A DNA stretch of 64,000 nucleotides from Paenibacillus sp. XY044 (GTDB taxonomy: Bacteria; Bacillota; Bacilli; Paenibacillales; Paenibacillaceae). The translations under genes were made by a program, and so were the position numbers. A model generated the notes under the pieces. It searched no databases and was not told where the DNA came from. It saw nothing but the letters and a program-made list of their open reading frames with translations. Of the stretch, positions 16,962-25,804 are shown one piece after another (positions within the stretch are counted from its first letter, which is position 1; each line of letters starts with the position of its first letter). The stretch is from positions 854,065-918,064 of the forward strand of contig NZ_NQMO01000001.1 of NCBI RefSeq assembly GCF_002257645.1. Direction: 5' to 3'.

Positions 16962-18710
16962 ATGTCTACATTTCGATATTCGGGATCTACTTTTTATATG
17001 AATGATGAGCCGGTTCAAATTTTGTCGGGGGCCATTCATTACTTCCGTGTCGTACCGGAGTATTGGGAAGACCGGCTCATCAAACTGAAAGCCTGCGGTT
17101 TGAACACCGTGGAAACGTATGTGCCCTGGAACATGCATGAACCGCAGAAAGGGAAGTTCCAATTTGAAGGCTTTTCTGATTTGGTGAAATTTATCGAGCT
17201 GGCGGGCAGCCTCGGTCTCTATGTCATCGTTAGGCCATCTCCGTACATTTGCGCGGAATGGGAATTCGGAGGGTTGCCTTCCTGGCTGCTGGCGGATTCG
17301 GATATGCGCCTGCGCTGTTACCATCAGCCGTTCCTTGACCATGTCGATGACTATTATGATGTGCTCCTTCCTAAGCTGAAGCCTTTGCTCTGTACTCAGG
17401 GGGGCCCGGTGATTGCGCTGCAAATCGAAAACGAATACGGAAGTTACGGCAACGACAAGCAGTACTTGAACTATTTGAAAAACGCGATGGTCAGCCGGGG
17501 GATGGACGTGCTTCTGTTTACTTCGGATGGCCCGGAAGACGCCATGCTCCAGGGCGGGATGGTGGAAGAGGTACTGGCAACGGTCAATTTCGGGTCCCGC
17601 GCCAGGGAATCCTTCGAGAAGCTGCGGGAGTACCAGCCCGACGCGCCGGTCATGTGCATGGAATTCTGGAACGGCTGGTTTGACCACTGGCGCGAAGAGC
17701 ATCATACCCGTCCGGCGGCGGATGCCGCTTTGGTTCTGGATGAAATGCTGAGCCTTGGAGCATCCGTTAATTTTTATATGTTCCATGGGGGTACGAACTT
17801 TGGCTTCTGGAGCGGAGCCAACGGCCATACGGAAGACAGCTATGAACCAACGGTCACCAGCTACGACTATGATGCGCTGTTAAATGAAAGCGGTGAGCCT
17901 ACGGACAAATATTTTGCCGTTCGTGAAATCATCGCGAAACATAAGCCGTTTGCAGCAAACGAGCTGCCGGATCCCATCGCCAAGAAAGCATACGGCAAAG
18001 TGGCAATGACGGAGCTTGCGGCCTTGTCCGACAATCTGGACCGGATTTCAGCGGCGGTGCGCTCCCCCTATCCCGAACCGATGGAGAAGCTCGGCCAGAA
18101 CTACGGATTTATTCAGTACAGTACGTTTATCCCCGGCCCGAGGCCTAAGGAGGAACTGTTCGTTCAAGACCTTCGCGATCGCGCTCTGGTCTATCTGAAC
18201 GGGGAACTTGTCGGCACATTGGACCGGAGCGAGTCCGGTACGAAAATCGAGTTCGAGGTTCCGGCGGGCGGCGTACAGCTTACTTTGCTCGTGGAGAATA
18301 TGGGCCGGATCAATTATGGCCCGTACATGAAAGACAGGAAGGGTATCACCGAGGGCGTGCGGCACGGAAGGCAGTTTTTATCGGACTGGACGACGTACCC
18401 CCTACCGTTAAATGACTTGTCGGGTCTCGATTTTCACGTGCTGCAACCGCAGCAAGGCCCCGCCTTTTACCGTGGGGAGCTGCAGGTTCACGAACAGGCA
18501 GACACTTTTCTGAGCTTGAACGCCTGGACGAAGGGCGTCGTGTTCATCAATGGCTTCAACCTGGGCCGGTATTGGAACACCGGGCCGCAGTCAACGCTGT
18601 ATGTGCCGGGGCCGCTGTTGCGGGAGGGTGCCAACGAAATCGTTGTTTTCGAATTGTACGGTACGGAGCTGCCGGAAATTGATTTTGGTGAGCAGCCAGA
18701 TTTAGGATAG
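16962..18710 (+). CDS. Glycoside hydrolase family 35 beta-galactosidase
   Basis: This 582-residue enzyme has the GH35 TIM barrel with FRVVPEYWEDRLIKLKACGLNTVETYVPWN near the start. The acid/base is Glu158 in IENEYGSY and the nucleophile is Glu234 in MEFWNGWFD. C-terminal beta domains carry GFNLGRYWNTGPQ, typical of the family. There is no signal peptide, so it acts in the cytoplasm and removes terminal beta-galactose (or a related sugar) from the imported oligosaccharide. It is the last gene before a strong terminator. It is shorter than many plant GH35 enzymes but normal for bacterial ones. Confidence 0.93.
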   Translation: MSTFRYSGSTFYMNDEPVQILSGAIHYFRVVPEYWEDRLIKLKACGLNTVETYVPWNMHEPQKGKFQFEGFSDLVKFIELAGSLGLYVIVRPSPYICAEWEFGGLPSWLLADSDMRLRCYHQPFLDHVDDYYDVLLPKLKPLLCTQGGPVIALQIENEYGSYGNDKQYLNYLKNAMVSRGMDVLLFTSDGPEDAMLQGGMVEEVLATVNFGSRARESFEKLREYQPDAPVMCMEFWNGWFDHWREEHHTRPAADAALVLDEMLSLGASVNFYMFHGGTNFGFWSGANGHTEDSYEPTVTSYDYDALLNESGEPTDKYFAVREIIAKHKPFAANELPDPIAKKAYGKVAMTELAALSDNLDRISAAVRSPYPEPMEKLGQNYGFIQYSTFIPGPRPKEELFVQDLRDRALVYLNGELVGTLDRSESGTKIEFEVPAGGVQLTLLVENMGRINYGPYMKDRKGITEGVRHGRQFLSDWTTYPLPLNDLSGLDFHVLQPQQGPAFYRGELQVHEQADTFLSLNAWTKGVVFINGFNLGRYWNTGPQSTLYVPGPLLREGANEIVVFELYGTELPEIDFGEQPDLG

Positions 18711-18744
18711 CCGCTTTACGGATCTGGAGCCGGGCTCCTTGCAA

Positions 18745-18784
18745 CTCTAAGCTTGATCATTGATCAGGCTTAGAGTTTTTTTTG
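18745..18784 (+). terminator. Intrinsic terminator after the GH35 gene
   Basis: CTCTAAGC (18745-18752) pairs with GCTTAGAG (18768-18775), with an inner TGATCA/TGATCA pairing, followed by nine Ts. It ends the importer-glycosidase operon. Confidence 0.92.
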
Positions 18785-18855
18785 CGTTGAGCCGACCTAT
18801 GCGATGAATTCCAAAGCTTAAGTTCCCCTGATGCATCCACCACCAGATCCATGAG

Positions 18856-18890
18856 GTAAAGAAAGTGAAAGGTTTGTAAAGAACGAGAAA
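18856..18890 (+). promoter_or_regulatory. Direct-repeat operator, copy 2 (likely YesN-type target)
   Basis: GTAAAGAAAGTGAAA (18856-18870) and GTAAAGAACGAGAAA (18876-18890) are 13 of 15 identical and start exactly 20 bp apart. The pair at 11877 has the same sequence type and spacing and nearly the same distance to its -10 (39 there, 38 here). Confidence 0.65.
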
Positions 18891-18893
18891 TGG

Positions 18894-18919
18894 ATGCGCT
18901 TTCTTTCGGGCTTTATAAT
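18894..18919 (+). promoter_or_regulatory. Promoter of the PpiC-like gene
   Basis: A consensus TATAAT lies at 18914-18919, but the -35 position (TGGATG or ATGGAT) is poor. As at the solute-binding protein promoter, the spacer carries GCGCTTTC. A poor -35 directly behind tandem repeats is what an activator-dependent promoter looks like. Confidence 0.6.
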
Positions 18920-18989
18920 GATAGCACGTCTAGGTAAAGGCCATTGTTTTTTGCAAAATCATAAAAAAATAGGCAGGCGAGGGATGCTT

Positions 18990-19739
18990 ATGGTCAAGGT
19001 CGTACATCATTTGGGCAGTCCCAAATGGCTGATTATAGCCGGATTGTTGGTCTTAGGTTCCGTGATCGTTTTATTCACAGTTGGGTCCGGGTTTTCAAAG
19101 ACGAAGCATCACGCTGAGGTGATCGCGACGGTGAACGGTGTACCCATTCATATCAACGAATTTCGCAGAGCGATGACAGCAACTAAAGCCGGGGTCATTA
19201 GCTATTTTCATGAGAAATATGATGCTGACCTGTCGCCGGCGTTTTGGACTACAGCTTACGGAGGGGAAATTCCGCTGGAGATGATCAAAAAAAGAGCGCT
19301 GGAAGCGAGCGTAAACATCAAAATACAGCAAATCATTGCGCAGGAGCAGGGGGTGCTGGAGGATATCGATGATGACAGTTTTGTGCAATCTCTCCAGCGC
19401 GAAAATAAGAGAAGGCAAACCGCAATCAACCATCATCAGGTAGTTTTCGGACCTGCTCAATACAGTGAGGAAGCTTATTTTGAATATGTCATGACGAATG
19501 CGGTGGTATCCGTCAAAAACGATCTTATGGCGCATGAATGGAAGCCCGATGAACAGCAGCTGAAGCGGTTTTACGAATCTCAAAAAAGCGCAAGACCGGA
19601 AGATCCGGCATTCGATGCTGTGAGAGACCAAGTAGTCAAAGACTATATCGATCACAAATACGAGGGGTATGTCCGCGAACGGGTCTCAGAAGCAAAGGTC
19701 GTATTAAACCAGGAGCAGTATGATTCGTTACCAATGTAA
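18990..19739 (+). CDS. Membrane-anchored SurA/PpiC-like protein without isomerase domain
   Basis: The product has about 249 residues with one N-terminal membrane helix (about 13-35) and an extracytoplasmic part. The stretch VIATVNGVPIHINEFRRAM matches the N-terminal chaperone domain of SurA/PrsA/PpiC proteins. I see no parvulin-type catalytic domain after it, only helical, charged sequence. I infer an anchored folding helper for exported enzymes of this locus. The ATG at 18990 is used because GAGGG lies 6 bases upstream and any earlier in-frame ATG falls in the promoter (18894) or overlaps the ribosome site (18984). It has its own YesN-type promoter and precedes the large secreted protein. 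Confidence 0.72.
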   Translation: MVKVVHHLGSPKWLIIAGLLVLGSVIVLFTVGSGFSKTKHHAEVIATVNGVPIHINEFRRAMTATKAGVISYFHEKYDADLSPAFWTTAYGGEIPLEMIKKRALEASVNIKIQQIIAQEQGVLEDIDDDSFVQSLQRENKRRQTAINHHQVVFGPAQYSEEAYFEYVMTNAVVSVKNDLMAHEWKPDEQQLKRFYESQKSARPEDPAFDAVRDQVVKDYIDHKYEGYVRERVSEAKVVLNQEQYDSLPM

Positions 19740-19795
19740 CGATGTAGCGCCTATTTGGCATTACATACATTATAAAATGAAAGGAATGATGTTTT

Positions 19796-22700
19796 TTGAG
19801 GAAATGGGGAGGAAAAGTGTTCTGCATGACTTTGATTTTCTCCATGGTTTGTTCTTTCTTTACCGCTTTGCCGCAGGCCGTGATGGCATCCGGGACGACT
19901 TATTACGTGGACCGAACGGGAGGGGACGACCAGAATAGCGGAACAAGCCAAGATTCCGCCTGGAAGTCATTGGACAAAGTGAACGCAACTACCTTTTCCC
20001 CAGGTGACAAGATTTTGTTTAAAGCCGGGGAAAGCTGGAATGGCAGGCTGTGGCCCAAAGGCTCAGGCGAAGAGGGAAGTCCCATCATCATCGATAAGTA
20101 TGGAGAAGGCAGCAAGCCGCTAATCGCCGGTGTGACGTCAGAGCTGGAAGCCGTCTTTTTAAAAAATCAGCAGTATTGGGAGATCAACAACTTAGAAGTG
20201 ACGAACAGATCCCCATTGCCCTTTGACAGAGACTGGCAAAACCCGCGCGGGCAGCGTCGAGGCGTCTACATCTTAAATGAAGAAGCGGGACTGCTGCATC
20301 ATATTCATATTAAAAATTTAAACATTCATGATGTAGACGGTTCTTATACGACACGATCCGGCGGTATTATTTTCGACTCGGTTGGGTCAACGACGCCCAG
20401 CGCCTTTGACGACGTCCTGATCGACGGCAATATGCTGACGGACGTGGATGCCTATGGCATTTACATTGGTTCCAACTGCATCCTGCGTTATGGAATGGGC
20501 GATTTATGGCCATGGGTGCCGAAGCCATACGGGCTTTGGACACCTTCGACTCATGTGACCATATCCAACAACACCGTCCTCAGAGCCGCTACGGGCGGGA
20601 TTGCATGGAACGTAACGGATGGAGCGGTCGTTGAGCATAATACGGTAGGGCAGGCTACATACCTGGCGACCAATGCTTCCATCTGGTGGGCTTATTCGGA
20701 CAACAATCTCGTCCAATTCAACGAATCTTTTGCCAGCGTCAACGGCGCTGAAGACGGTCACGGCTTCGACGTGGACGCAGGAAACATCGGTTCGCTCGTC
20801 CAGTATAACTACAGCCATGATAATGCAGGCGGATTCATGCTTTTTGTAAACGATACGTATGACACGATCAATACGGTCGTTAGGTATAACATTAGTCAAA
20901 ATGACAGAAAAAGCATTTTCCGGTACAGCGGTTCAATCGACAATGTGTATAACTACAATAATACGGTTTACGTCGGCAAATCATCCGGAAACCCGGTCAT
21001 GAGCGACTATTTCACCAAGGCATCCGGCGCTCCGCGTAACATTAAAAATTTCAACAATGTATATTACAGCCTCGGAGATAAAGGCTGGGATATGAGGGGG
21101 CAAACGTTCGACTACAACGCTTATTACGGGGGGAAAACGCTCGTTCAGGCCGATGCCCATCCGGTAACCGGCGATCCGAAATTTGCGAATCCAGGCAGCG
21201 GAGCGGATGGAATGGATACCGTCGACGGATATAAGCTGCTAGCCGATTCTCCTTTGATCGGCGCAGGCATTCGTATCAATGAAAATGGAGACAGGGATTA
21301 TTTCGGCAATCCGTTATACAATGGGGCTCCGGATATCGGTGCACACGAATATGAAGGCAGTGTCCCTCCAGCCGGTTCTATGCCTGACCCGATCGACGTC
21401 GATCAGATCCGGCCGGTCAGCACGCCGGTTGATGACTTGGCTCCTCAGGCTGTCGCAAGCACGACGTTCCGTTCGCTGTCTTCACAGCCGATCGGAAATA
21501 TTAACGATAAGTTTTACGACACCGCTTGGTCTACCGAGGCTTCGCCTTCTTTTCCGGGATATATCACGCTCGACTTTGGCGATCAAACCATTTCTGCCAA
21601 TCAATTGAAGATCAATACGAGATCCGGGCAACAATCGGGGATCACGGACTTCGATCTTGAATATGACAACGGTTCAGGATGGGTGCCCATTCGAACCCAT
21701 ATTCATCTGTCCTGGGATAGGAGTGACGGCTCGAATGAGATCAAATCTGTCGAGTTCCCGCTCACCCGTTTTTCCAAAATCCGATTGAAGGTGCATGAAG
21801 GAAATGCGGAGTCCGGCAGGATCACGTTGAACGAACTAGAAATATATAACAATCCGGATTTGTCCAAAGATATGGTCACCACATCCTTCCCCACTGGGGC
21901 AGGCACGATCACTAACATCATTGACAACAATCTGAACTCGGCATGGGGAAGCGACGTCAACCTAACTTTCCCGGGTTATATTACGCTCGATTACGGACAT
22001 GATCCGGTACCTGTCAACAAGGTCACGCTGGTTACCTTTTTCGGCGTGGGTCAAGGCATTACCAAGTTTGACGTGGAGTATTACGACGGCAGCCGCTGGA
22101 TGACCGCATTACCCGATGCATCGGTCGAATGGAAGCTGAATGACAGCACCAAAGAAAGCCAGACCGTTACGTTTCCAACCGTTCATGCGTATAAGCTGCG
22201 GCTGAAAGTGAACGATGGGAACCGGGTGTGGGGAAACATCGCTCTGAATGAGCTTATCGTTGAATATACCCCTGAAAACGTACCCGTCACGAGCATTTCG
22301 ATGGACCGGCCGGAGCTACTTTTTAATGCGGCTTCCGATCGTAGTGCGGCACTACTCGCAACGGTTACTCCTGATAACGCAACCAATAAAAAAGTGACAT
22401 GGAGTACGGATGATGGCCGGGTGGCTGAGGTAGACGCTGAAGGAAGGGTGAAGGCAGTAGGAGAGGGGAAGGCTGTTATTACGGCAACGACGGAAGACGG
22501 CAGTTTTCAGGCTGCCAGCCAAATAACCGTCGATTGGACAGCGCCCGAAATCATGCTAGGCCCTGTAGCTGCAACTGAATTAACGACAGGAGTATTCCAA
22601 CCGAGATTTGAAATATCGGACGAAGGGACCGGTGTCGACAACGCGAAAACGGAAGTCCTGCTGGATGGAAAAGTTCTGACGGATTTAAGCGACATGCCGA

Positions 22701-23005
22701 TGTACGAGCTTGCGCTTGGAGCGCATACGTTCACCGTGAAAGCAAGTGATTTGGCGGGGAATGCCAGCGCAAAGTCCGTTGATTTTGAAGTGAAAACAAG
22801 TTACGCGGCTCTCGAGGAATTGGTTCAGCGTTTTGCAGAAGTCGGCTGGATTAACAACAAAGGGATTACGAACAGCTTGCTGAAAAAGCTGCAACAACAA
22901 AATGTGAACAGCTTTATCCATGAAATTAGTGCTCAAAAAGGAAATCATGTATCCATCGACGCTGCGAAGTACCTGCTTCGCGACGCGGAATCGCTTCTTC
23001 ATTAA
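19796..23005 (+). CDS. Secreted right-handed beta-helix protein with F5/8C, Big and FIMAH domains
   Basis: The 1069-residue product has a signal peptide (MRKWGGKVF... cleaved after AVMA near residue 30). A right-handed parallel beta-helix follows (about 31-515), opening YYVDRTGGDDQNSGTS and SPGDKILFKAGESW, as in polysaccharide lyases and related hydrolases. Two discoidin-like F5/8 type C domains come next (about 540-680 and 685-815, each with FPGYITLD), then a Big_2 domain (about 820-905), an Ig-like segment, and a C-terminal FIMAH domain (WINNKGITNSLLKKL). It should bind and cut a polysaccharide outside the cell; the linkage is unknown. The TTG start at 19796 has AAAGGA 10 bases upstream and gives a proper signal peptide. 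Confidence 0.85.
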   Translation: MRKWGGKVFCMTLIFSMVCSFFTALPQAVMASGTTYYVDRTGGDDQNSGTSQDSAWKSLDKVNATTFSPGDKILFKAGESWNGRLWPKGSGEEGSPIIIDKYGEGSKPLIAGVTSELEAVFLKNQQYWEINNLEVTNRSPLPFDRDWQNPRGQRRGVYILNEEAGLLHHIHIKNLNIHDVDGSYTTRSGGIIFDSVGSTTPSAFDDVLIDGNMLTDVDAYGIYIGSNCILRYGMGDLWPWVPKPYGLWTPSTHVTISNNTVLRAATGGIAWNVTDGAVVEHNTVGQATYLATNASIWWAYSDNNLVQFNESFASVNGAEDGHGFDVDAGNIGSLVQYNYSHDNAGGFMLFVNDTYDTINTVVRYNISQNDRKSIFRYSGSIDNVYNYNNTVYVGKSSGNPVMSDYFTKASGAPRNIKNFNNVYYSLGDKGWDMRGQTFDYNAYYGGKTLVQADAHPVTGDPKFANPGSGADGMDTVDGYKLLADSPLIGAGIRINENGDRDYFGNPLYNGAPDIGAHEYEGSVPPAGSMPDPIDVDQIRPVSTPVDDLAPQAVASTTFRSLSSQPIGNINDKFYDTAWSTEASPSFPGYITLDFGDQTISANQLKINTRSGQQSGITDFDLEYDNGSGWVPIRTHIHLSWDRSDGSNEIKSVEFPLTRFSKIRLKVHEGNAESGRITLNELEIYNNPDLSKDMVTTSFPTGAGTITNIIDNNLNSAWGSDVNLTFPGYITLDYGHDPVPVNKVTLVTFFGVGQGITKFDVEYYDGSRWMTALPDASVEWKLNDSTKESQTVTFPTVHAYKLRLKVNDGNRVWGNIALNELIVEYTPENVPVTSISMDRPELLFNAASDRSAALLATVTPDNATNKKVTWSTDDGRVAEVDAEGRVKAVGEGKAVITATTEDGSFQAASQITVDWTAPEIMLGPVAATELTTGVFQPRFEISDEGTGVDNAKTEVLLDGKVLTDLSDMPMYELALGAHTFTVKASDLAGNASAKSVDFEVKTSYAALEELVQRFAEVGWINNKGITNSLLKKLQQQNVNSFIHEISAQKGNHVSIDAAKYLLRDAESLLH

Positions 23006-23044
23006 CGCGAGGTCATCATCTAACCTTTGAAGGGAGAGTTATTC

Positions 23045-23863
23045 ATGAAAAAACACTTCATTTCATCGATCGTCAGCCTGCTGATCGTATCTTTGTTTTC
23101 AACGAGCGCCATGGCGGCCGGTCAAGGGAATGGCAAGGAAGTTCGCACTACCGTGATGTCTTACAATATTCATCATGGCGTCGGTTTGGATGAACAGCTT
23201 AGCCTGCAACGGATTGCGGATGTGATCCGGGATTCCGGTGCAGAGATCGTAGGCCTTCAGGAAGTGGACCGGTTTTTCGGGGAGCGGAGCGACTTCCAAG
23301 ACCAAGCCAAGGAATTAGCAGGCTTGCTCGGCTACCACTACGCATACGGTGCCAATCTGGACTTGGAACCGGCGGAAGGCCAGGCGAACAACCGCCAATA
23401 TGGGACCGCCATTCTGAGCAAGTATCCGATCCTCCGGTCAGACAACGTGCTGCTCAGCAGCTTTGGCGATGAGCAGCGCGGCGTTCTGCATGCGGTGGTC
23501 AATTTACGGGGAATCCATGTGGATGTGTATAATACGCATCTGGGACTCGATGCCGCAAGCCGTAAGGCGCAGGTGCAGGAAATCGTTAACCTGGCTTCCT
23601 CTGCTAAGGGACCAAAGCTTCTCATGGGTGATTTTAATGCGAAACCGGGCAGTCCAGAGGTTCAGGCTCTGTTAGATAGCGGTTTATTCGTCAACAGCTT
23701 TCAAGGCGTTGAGGATGCCTATACGTTTCCGGCCGACCAGCCGTCCGAAACGATCGATTACATCGTCACGTCGCCTGAAGTTCAGCATTCGAATCAACGA
23801 GTGATCGGTACGGAAGCTTCTGATCACCGGCCGATCGCCGTCGACGTAGGATTCAAGCGATAA
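23045..23863 (+). CDS. Secreted endonuclease/exonuclease/phosphatase-family protein
   Basis: The product has 272 residues with a signal peptide ending SAMA (about residue 23). The rest is an EEP fold: MSYNIHHGVG, the metal-binding Glu in VGLQEVD, NTHLG, GDFNAKPGS and the final SDHRPIAVDV. These metal-dependent enzymes cut phosphodiester or phosphomonoester bonds in nucleic acids, lipids or inositol phosphates. The secreted form, after the beta-helix gene, suggests degradation of extracellular DNA or removal of phosphate groups from the same biopolymer. The start is ATG 23045, with GAAGGGAG about 10 bases before it. Confidence 0.86.
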   Translation: MKKHFISSIVSLLIVSLFSTSAMAAGQGNGKEVRTTVMSYNIHHGVGLDEQLSLQRIADVIRDSGAEIVGLQEVDRFFGERSDFQDQAKELAGLLGYHYAYGANLDLEPAEGQANNRQYGTAILSKYPILRSDNVLLSSFGDEQRGVLHAVVNLRGIHVDVYNTHLGLDAASRKAQVQEIVNLASSAKGPKLLMGDFNAKPGSPEVQALLDSGLFVNSFQGVEDAYTFPADQPSETIDYIVTSPEVQHSNQRVIGTEASDHRPIAVDVGFKR

Positions 23864-23896
23864 TGGCCCATTGCTGCAGCTGCTTATAAAAAACGT

Positions 23897-23930
23897 GAAA
23901 ACCCGCCCATCCGGGCGGGTTTTCTTTCAT
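23897..23930. terminator. Bidirectional terminator
   Basis: GAAAACCCGCCC (23897-23908) pairs perfectly with GGGCGGGTTTTC (23913-23924) around a 4-base loop. It lies between the secreted phosphoesterase and the converging sugar importer operon. Confidence 0.9.
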
Positions 23931-23966
23931 ACATTTGCCAAGGGTTCATTTGACAGAGCAAGCCTG

Positions 23967-24791
23967 TCAGCTTTTAATCGCCCCGGCCGCAATGTCGGAA
24001 ATAAACTGCTTACTGACGAACAGGAACAGAATAATAAGCGGGATAACCGCCAGCAGCGTGCCCGCGATGACCATCGCATAATCGGTCACATAAATTCCGT
24101 TCAGGGAGGAGAGCGCCACCTGCAGCGTAAATTTGCGCTCGTCGTTCAGAATAATCAGCGGCCAGAGATAATCGTTCCAGGATCCGATGAAGGTGAACGC
24201 TCCCAGGAAAGATAATGCCGGGCGAAGGATTGGAATCGCGACGTTCCAGTAGAGCCGGAAGAAGCCGCAGCCGTCGATCCGGCCGGCATCCAGCAGCTCG
24301 GAAGGAACGGATTCCTCCGCGTACTGGCGGATCCAGAAAATGCCGAAGGCATTGGCCATACCGGGAATGATCAGCGCCTTGAAGGAGCCCACCCACCCGA
24401 ACTTCGCCATGATGACGAAAGAAGGAACGAGCGATAGCTGCGACGGCGCCATCATCGTGGCGAGCAGCAGGACGAACAGCCACTTTTTGCCTGGAAATTT
24501 GAATTTCGCAAACGTAAAGCCTGCCAAGGAATCAAAGAACAGGACCAGCAAGGTACTGCAGCAGGCCACAAACAGCGTGTTGAGAAACGCGCCGAAGAAA
24601 TCGATGTTCTCGAACACCCGTGTCACATTGCTGATAAACTGCGTCCCGAACCAGAACTTGGGCGGGAAGCTGTAGATTTCCGCAGTCGTACGCGTGGCCA
24701 TGACGGCCAGCCAGTAAAAAGGAAAGATGGAAACGATGAGTCCGACGATCAGTCCGATATACAGCAGGATAGAAGACTTCCTTTTAACCAT
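23967..24791 (-). CDS. Sugar ABC transporter permease, MalG/CUT1 type
   Basis: This protein of about 274 residues has six predicted helices and the CUT1 EAA loop SELLDAGRIDGCGFFRLYWNVAIP. It ends VSKQFISDIAAGAIKS, a form typical of the inner MalG-like permeases. It is the third gene of a minus-strand importer operon. The ATG at 24791 is preferred to the GTG at 24800 because GGGGTGA lies just upstream of the ATG. No ATPase or glycosidase gene accompanies the operon, so the substrate cannot be named. Confidence 0.9.
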   Translation of the reverse strand: MVKRKSSILLYIGLIVGLIVSIFPFYWLAVMATRTTAEIYSFPPKFWFGTQFISNVTRVFENIDFFGAFLNTLFVACCSTLLVLFFDSLAGFTFAKFKFPGKKWLFVLLLATMMAPSQLSLVPSFVIMAKFGWVGSFKALIIPGMANAFGIFWIRQYAEESVPSELLDAGRIDGCGFFRLYWNVAIPILRPALSFLGAFTFIGSWNDYLWPLIILNDERKFTLQVALSSLNGIYVTDYAMVIAGTLLAVIPLIILFLFVSKQFISDIAAGAIKS

Positions 24792-24805
24792 GCGTATCAC
24801 CCCGT

Positions 24806-25768
24806 TTATTCATCTTTGGCACCGCCGCCCTGAACTACCCGCCAGTTGATGATCGAGAAGAGGGCAATCAATATGAACATGCCCCAGCCGACGGCAGAGC
24901 CGTAGCCGAAGTAATTGTTCACGAATGCCTCCCGGTACAGGTAGAGAACGATCGTTAGACCCCCGCCGCTGACGCCGCCGTCGTTGCCGACGAGCACCTG
25001 CGATTCGGTGAAGATCTGCATGCCTCCGATGGTAGAAGTAATGACGGTAAAAAGAATGATCGGCCGCAAATTCGGGATCGTGATGCGGAAGAAGGACTGG
25101 ATGCCGGTGGCTCCGTCAATTTTGGCGGCCTCATAAAGGACGGTAGGAATGCTCTGGAGTCCCGCCAAATAAATGATGGCATTGTATCCGACCCAGCGCC
25201 AGATGACCATGATGGACACGGCCAGCTGGATGCCCCAGGTTTTGTTCAGCCATTCCACGGGGGAAATACCGAACAGGGACAGGAAGTAGTTCAGCAGCCC
25301 GTAGTTGTTGGAGAATACGGTGCTGAACACAATCGCTACCGCAACAAGTGAAGTGACGTTCGGCAGAAAGTAACCGATCCGGAAGAAGGTACGGAACCTC
25401 ACGAACGACGCATTCAGCAAAAACGCGATGATGAGCGCGAAGAAAAGCATCGGAATGGTCGAATAAATCCAGATCAGGAGCGTATTGCCGACCGCTTTCC
25501 AAAATTCGGGATCGGTGACCATGAACTGATAATTGTTCAGACCGTTAAAGGTCATGACGCCGATGCCGTCCCATTTCTGGAAAGAAAGATACATCGAGAA
25601 CAGGATCGGGAACAAGCCGAAGACGGCAAACAAAATATAGAAAGGGGAGATGGCCAGGTATTCTTTCCGGTGCTTCCATATTTCAGACCCCAATCCCCGC
25701 TTCCGCTCCGGCACCTGCATGGAGCTGCCGGGATCGAATTGAGTTCGCTTCTGTAATGGTTGACCCAT
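24806..25768 (-). CDS. Sugar ABC transporter permease, UgpA/MalF type
   Basis: The 320-residue product has a charged N-terminal tail of about 35 residues and six helices. The EAA loop is LYEAAKIDGATGIQSFFRITIP. The sequence WDGIGVMTFNGLNNYQFMVTDPEFWKAVGNTL is characteristic of the first CUT1 permease subunit. It pairs with the MalG-type gene that follows, with the binding lipoprotein encoded immediately upstream. Confidence 0.91.
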   Translation of the reverse strand: MGQPLQKRTQFDPGSSMQVPERKRGLGSEIWKHRKEYLAISPFYILFAVFGLFPILFSMYLSFQKWDGIGVMTFNGLNNYQFMVTDPEFWKAVGNTLLIWIYSTIPMLFFALIIAFLLNASFVRFRTFFRIGYFLPNVTSLVAVAIVFSTVFSNNYGLLNYFLSLFGISPVEWLNKTWGIQLAVSIMVIWRWVGYNAIIYLAGLQSIPTVLYEAAKIDGATGIQSFFRITIPNLRPIILFTVITSTIGGMQIFTESQVLVGNDGGVSGGGLTIVLYLYREAFVNNYFGYGSAVGWGMFILIALFSIINWRVVQGGGAKDE

Positions 25769-25804
25769 AAGACTCTACCTCCATTGTCGGGATGGTATGA
25801 CCGT

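Noticed and set aside
19796..23005. Naming the beta-helix protein a specific polysaccharide lyase
   Set aside because: The beta-helix entry motif is shared by lyases, hydrolases and binding proteins, and no catalytic residues could be fixed by eye.
23027..23044. TTG at 23027 as start of the EEP gene
   Set aside because: It overlaps the AAGGGAG ribosome site that serves the ATG at 23045.
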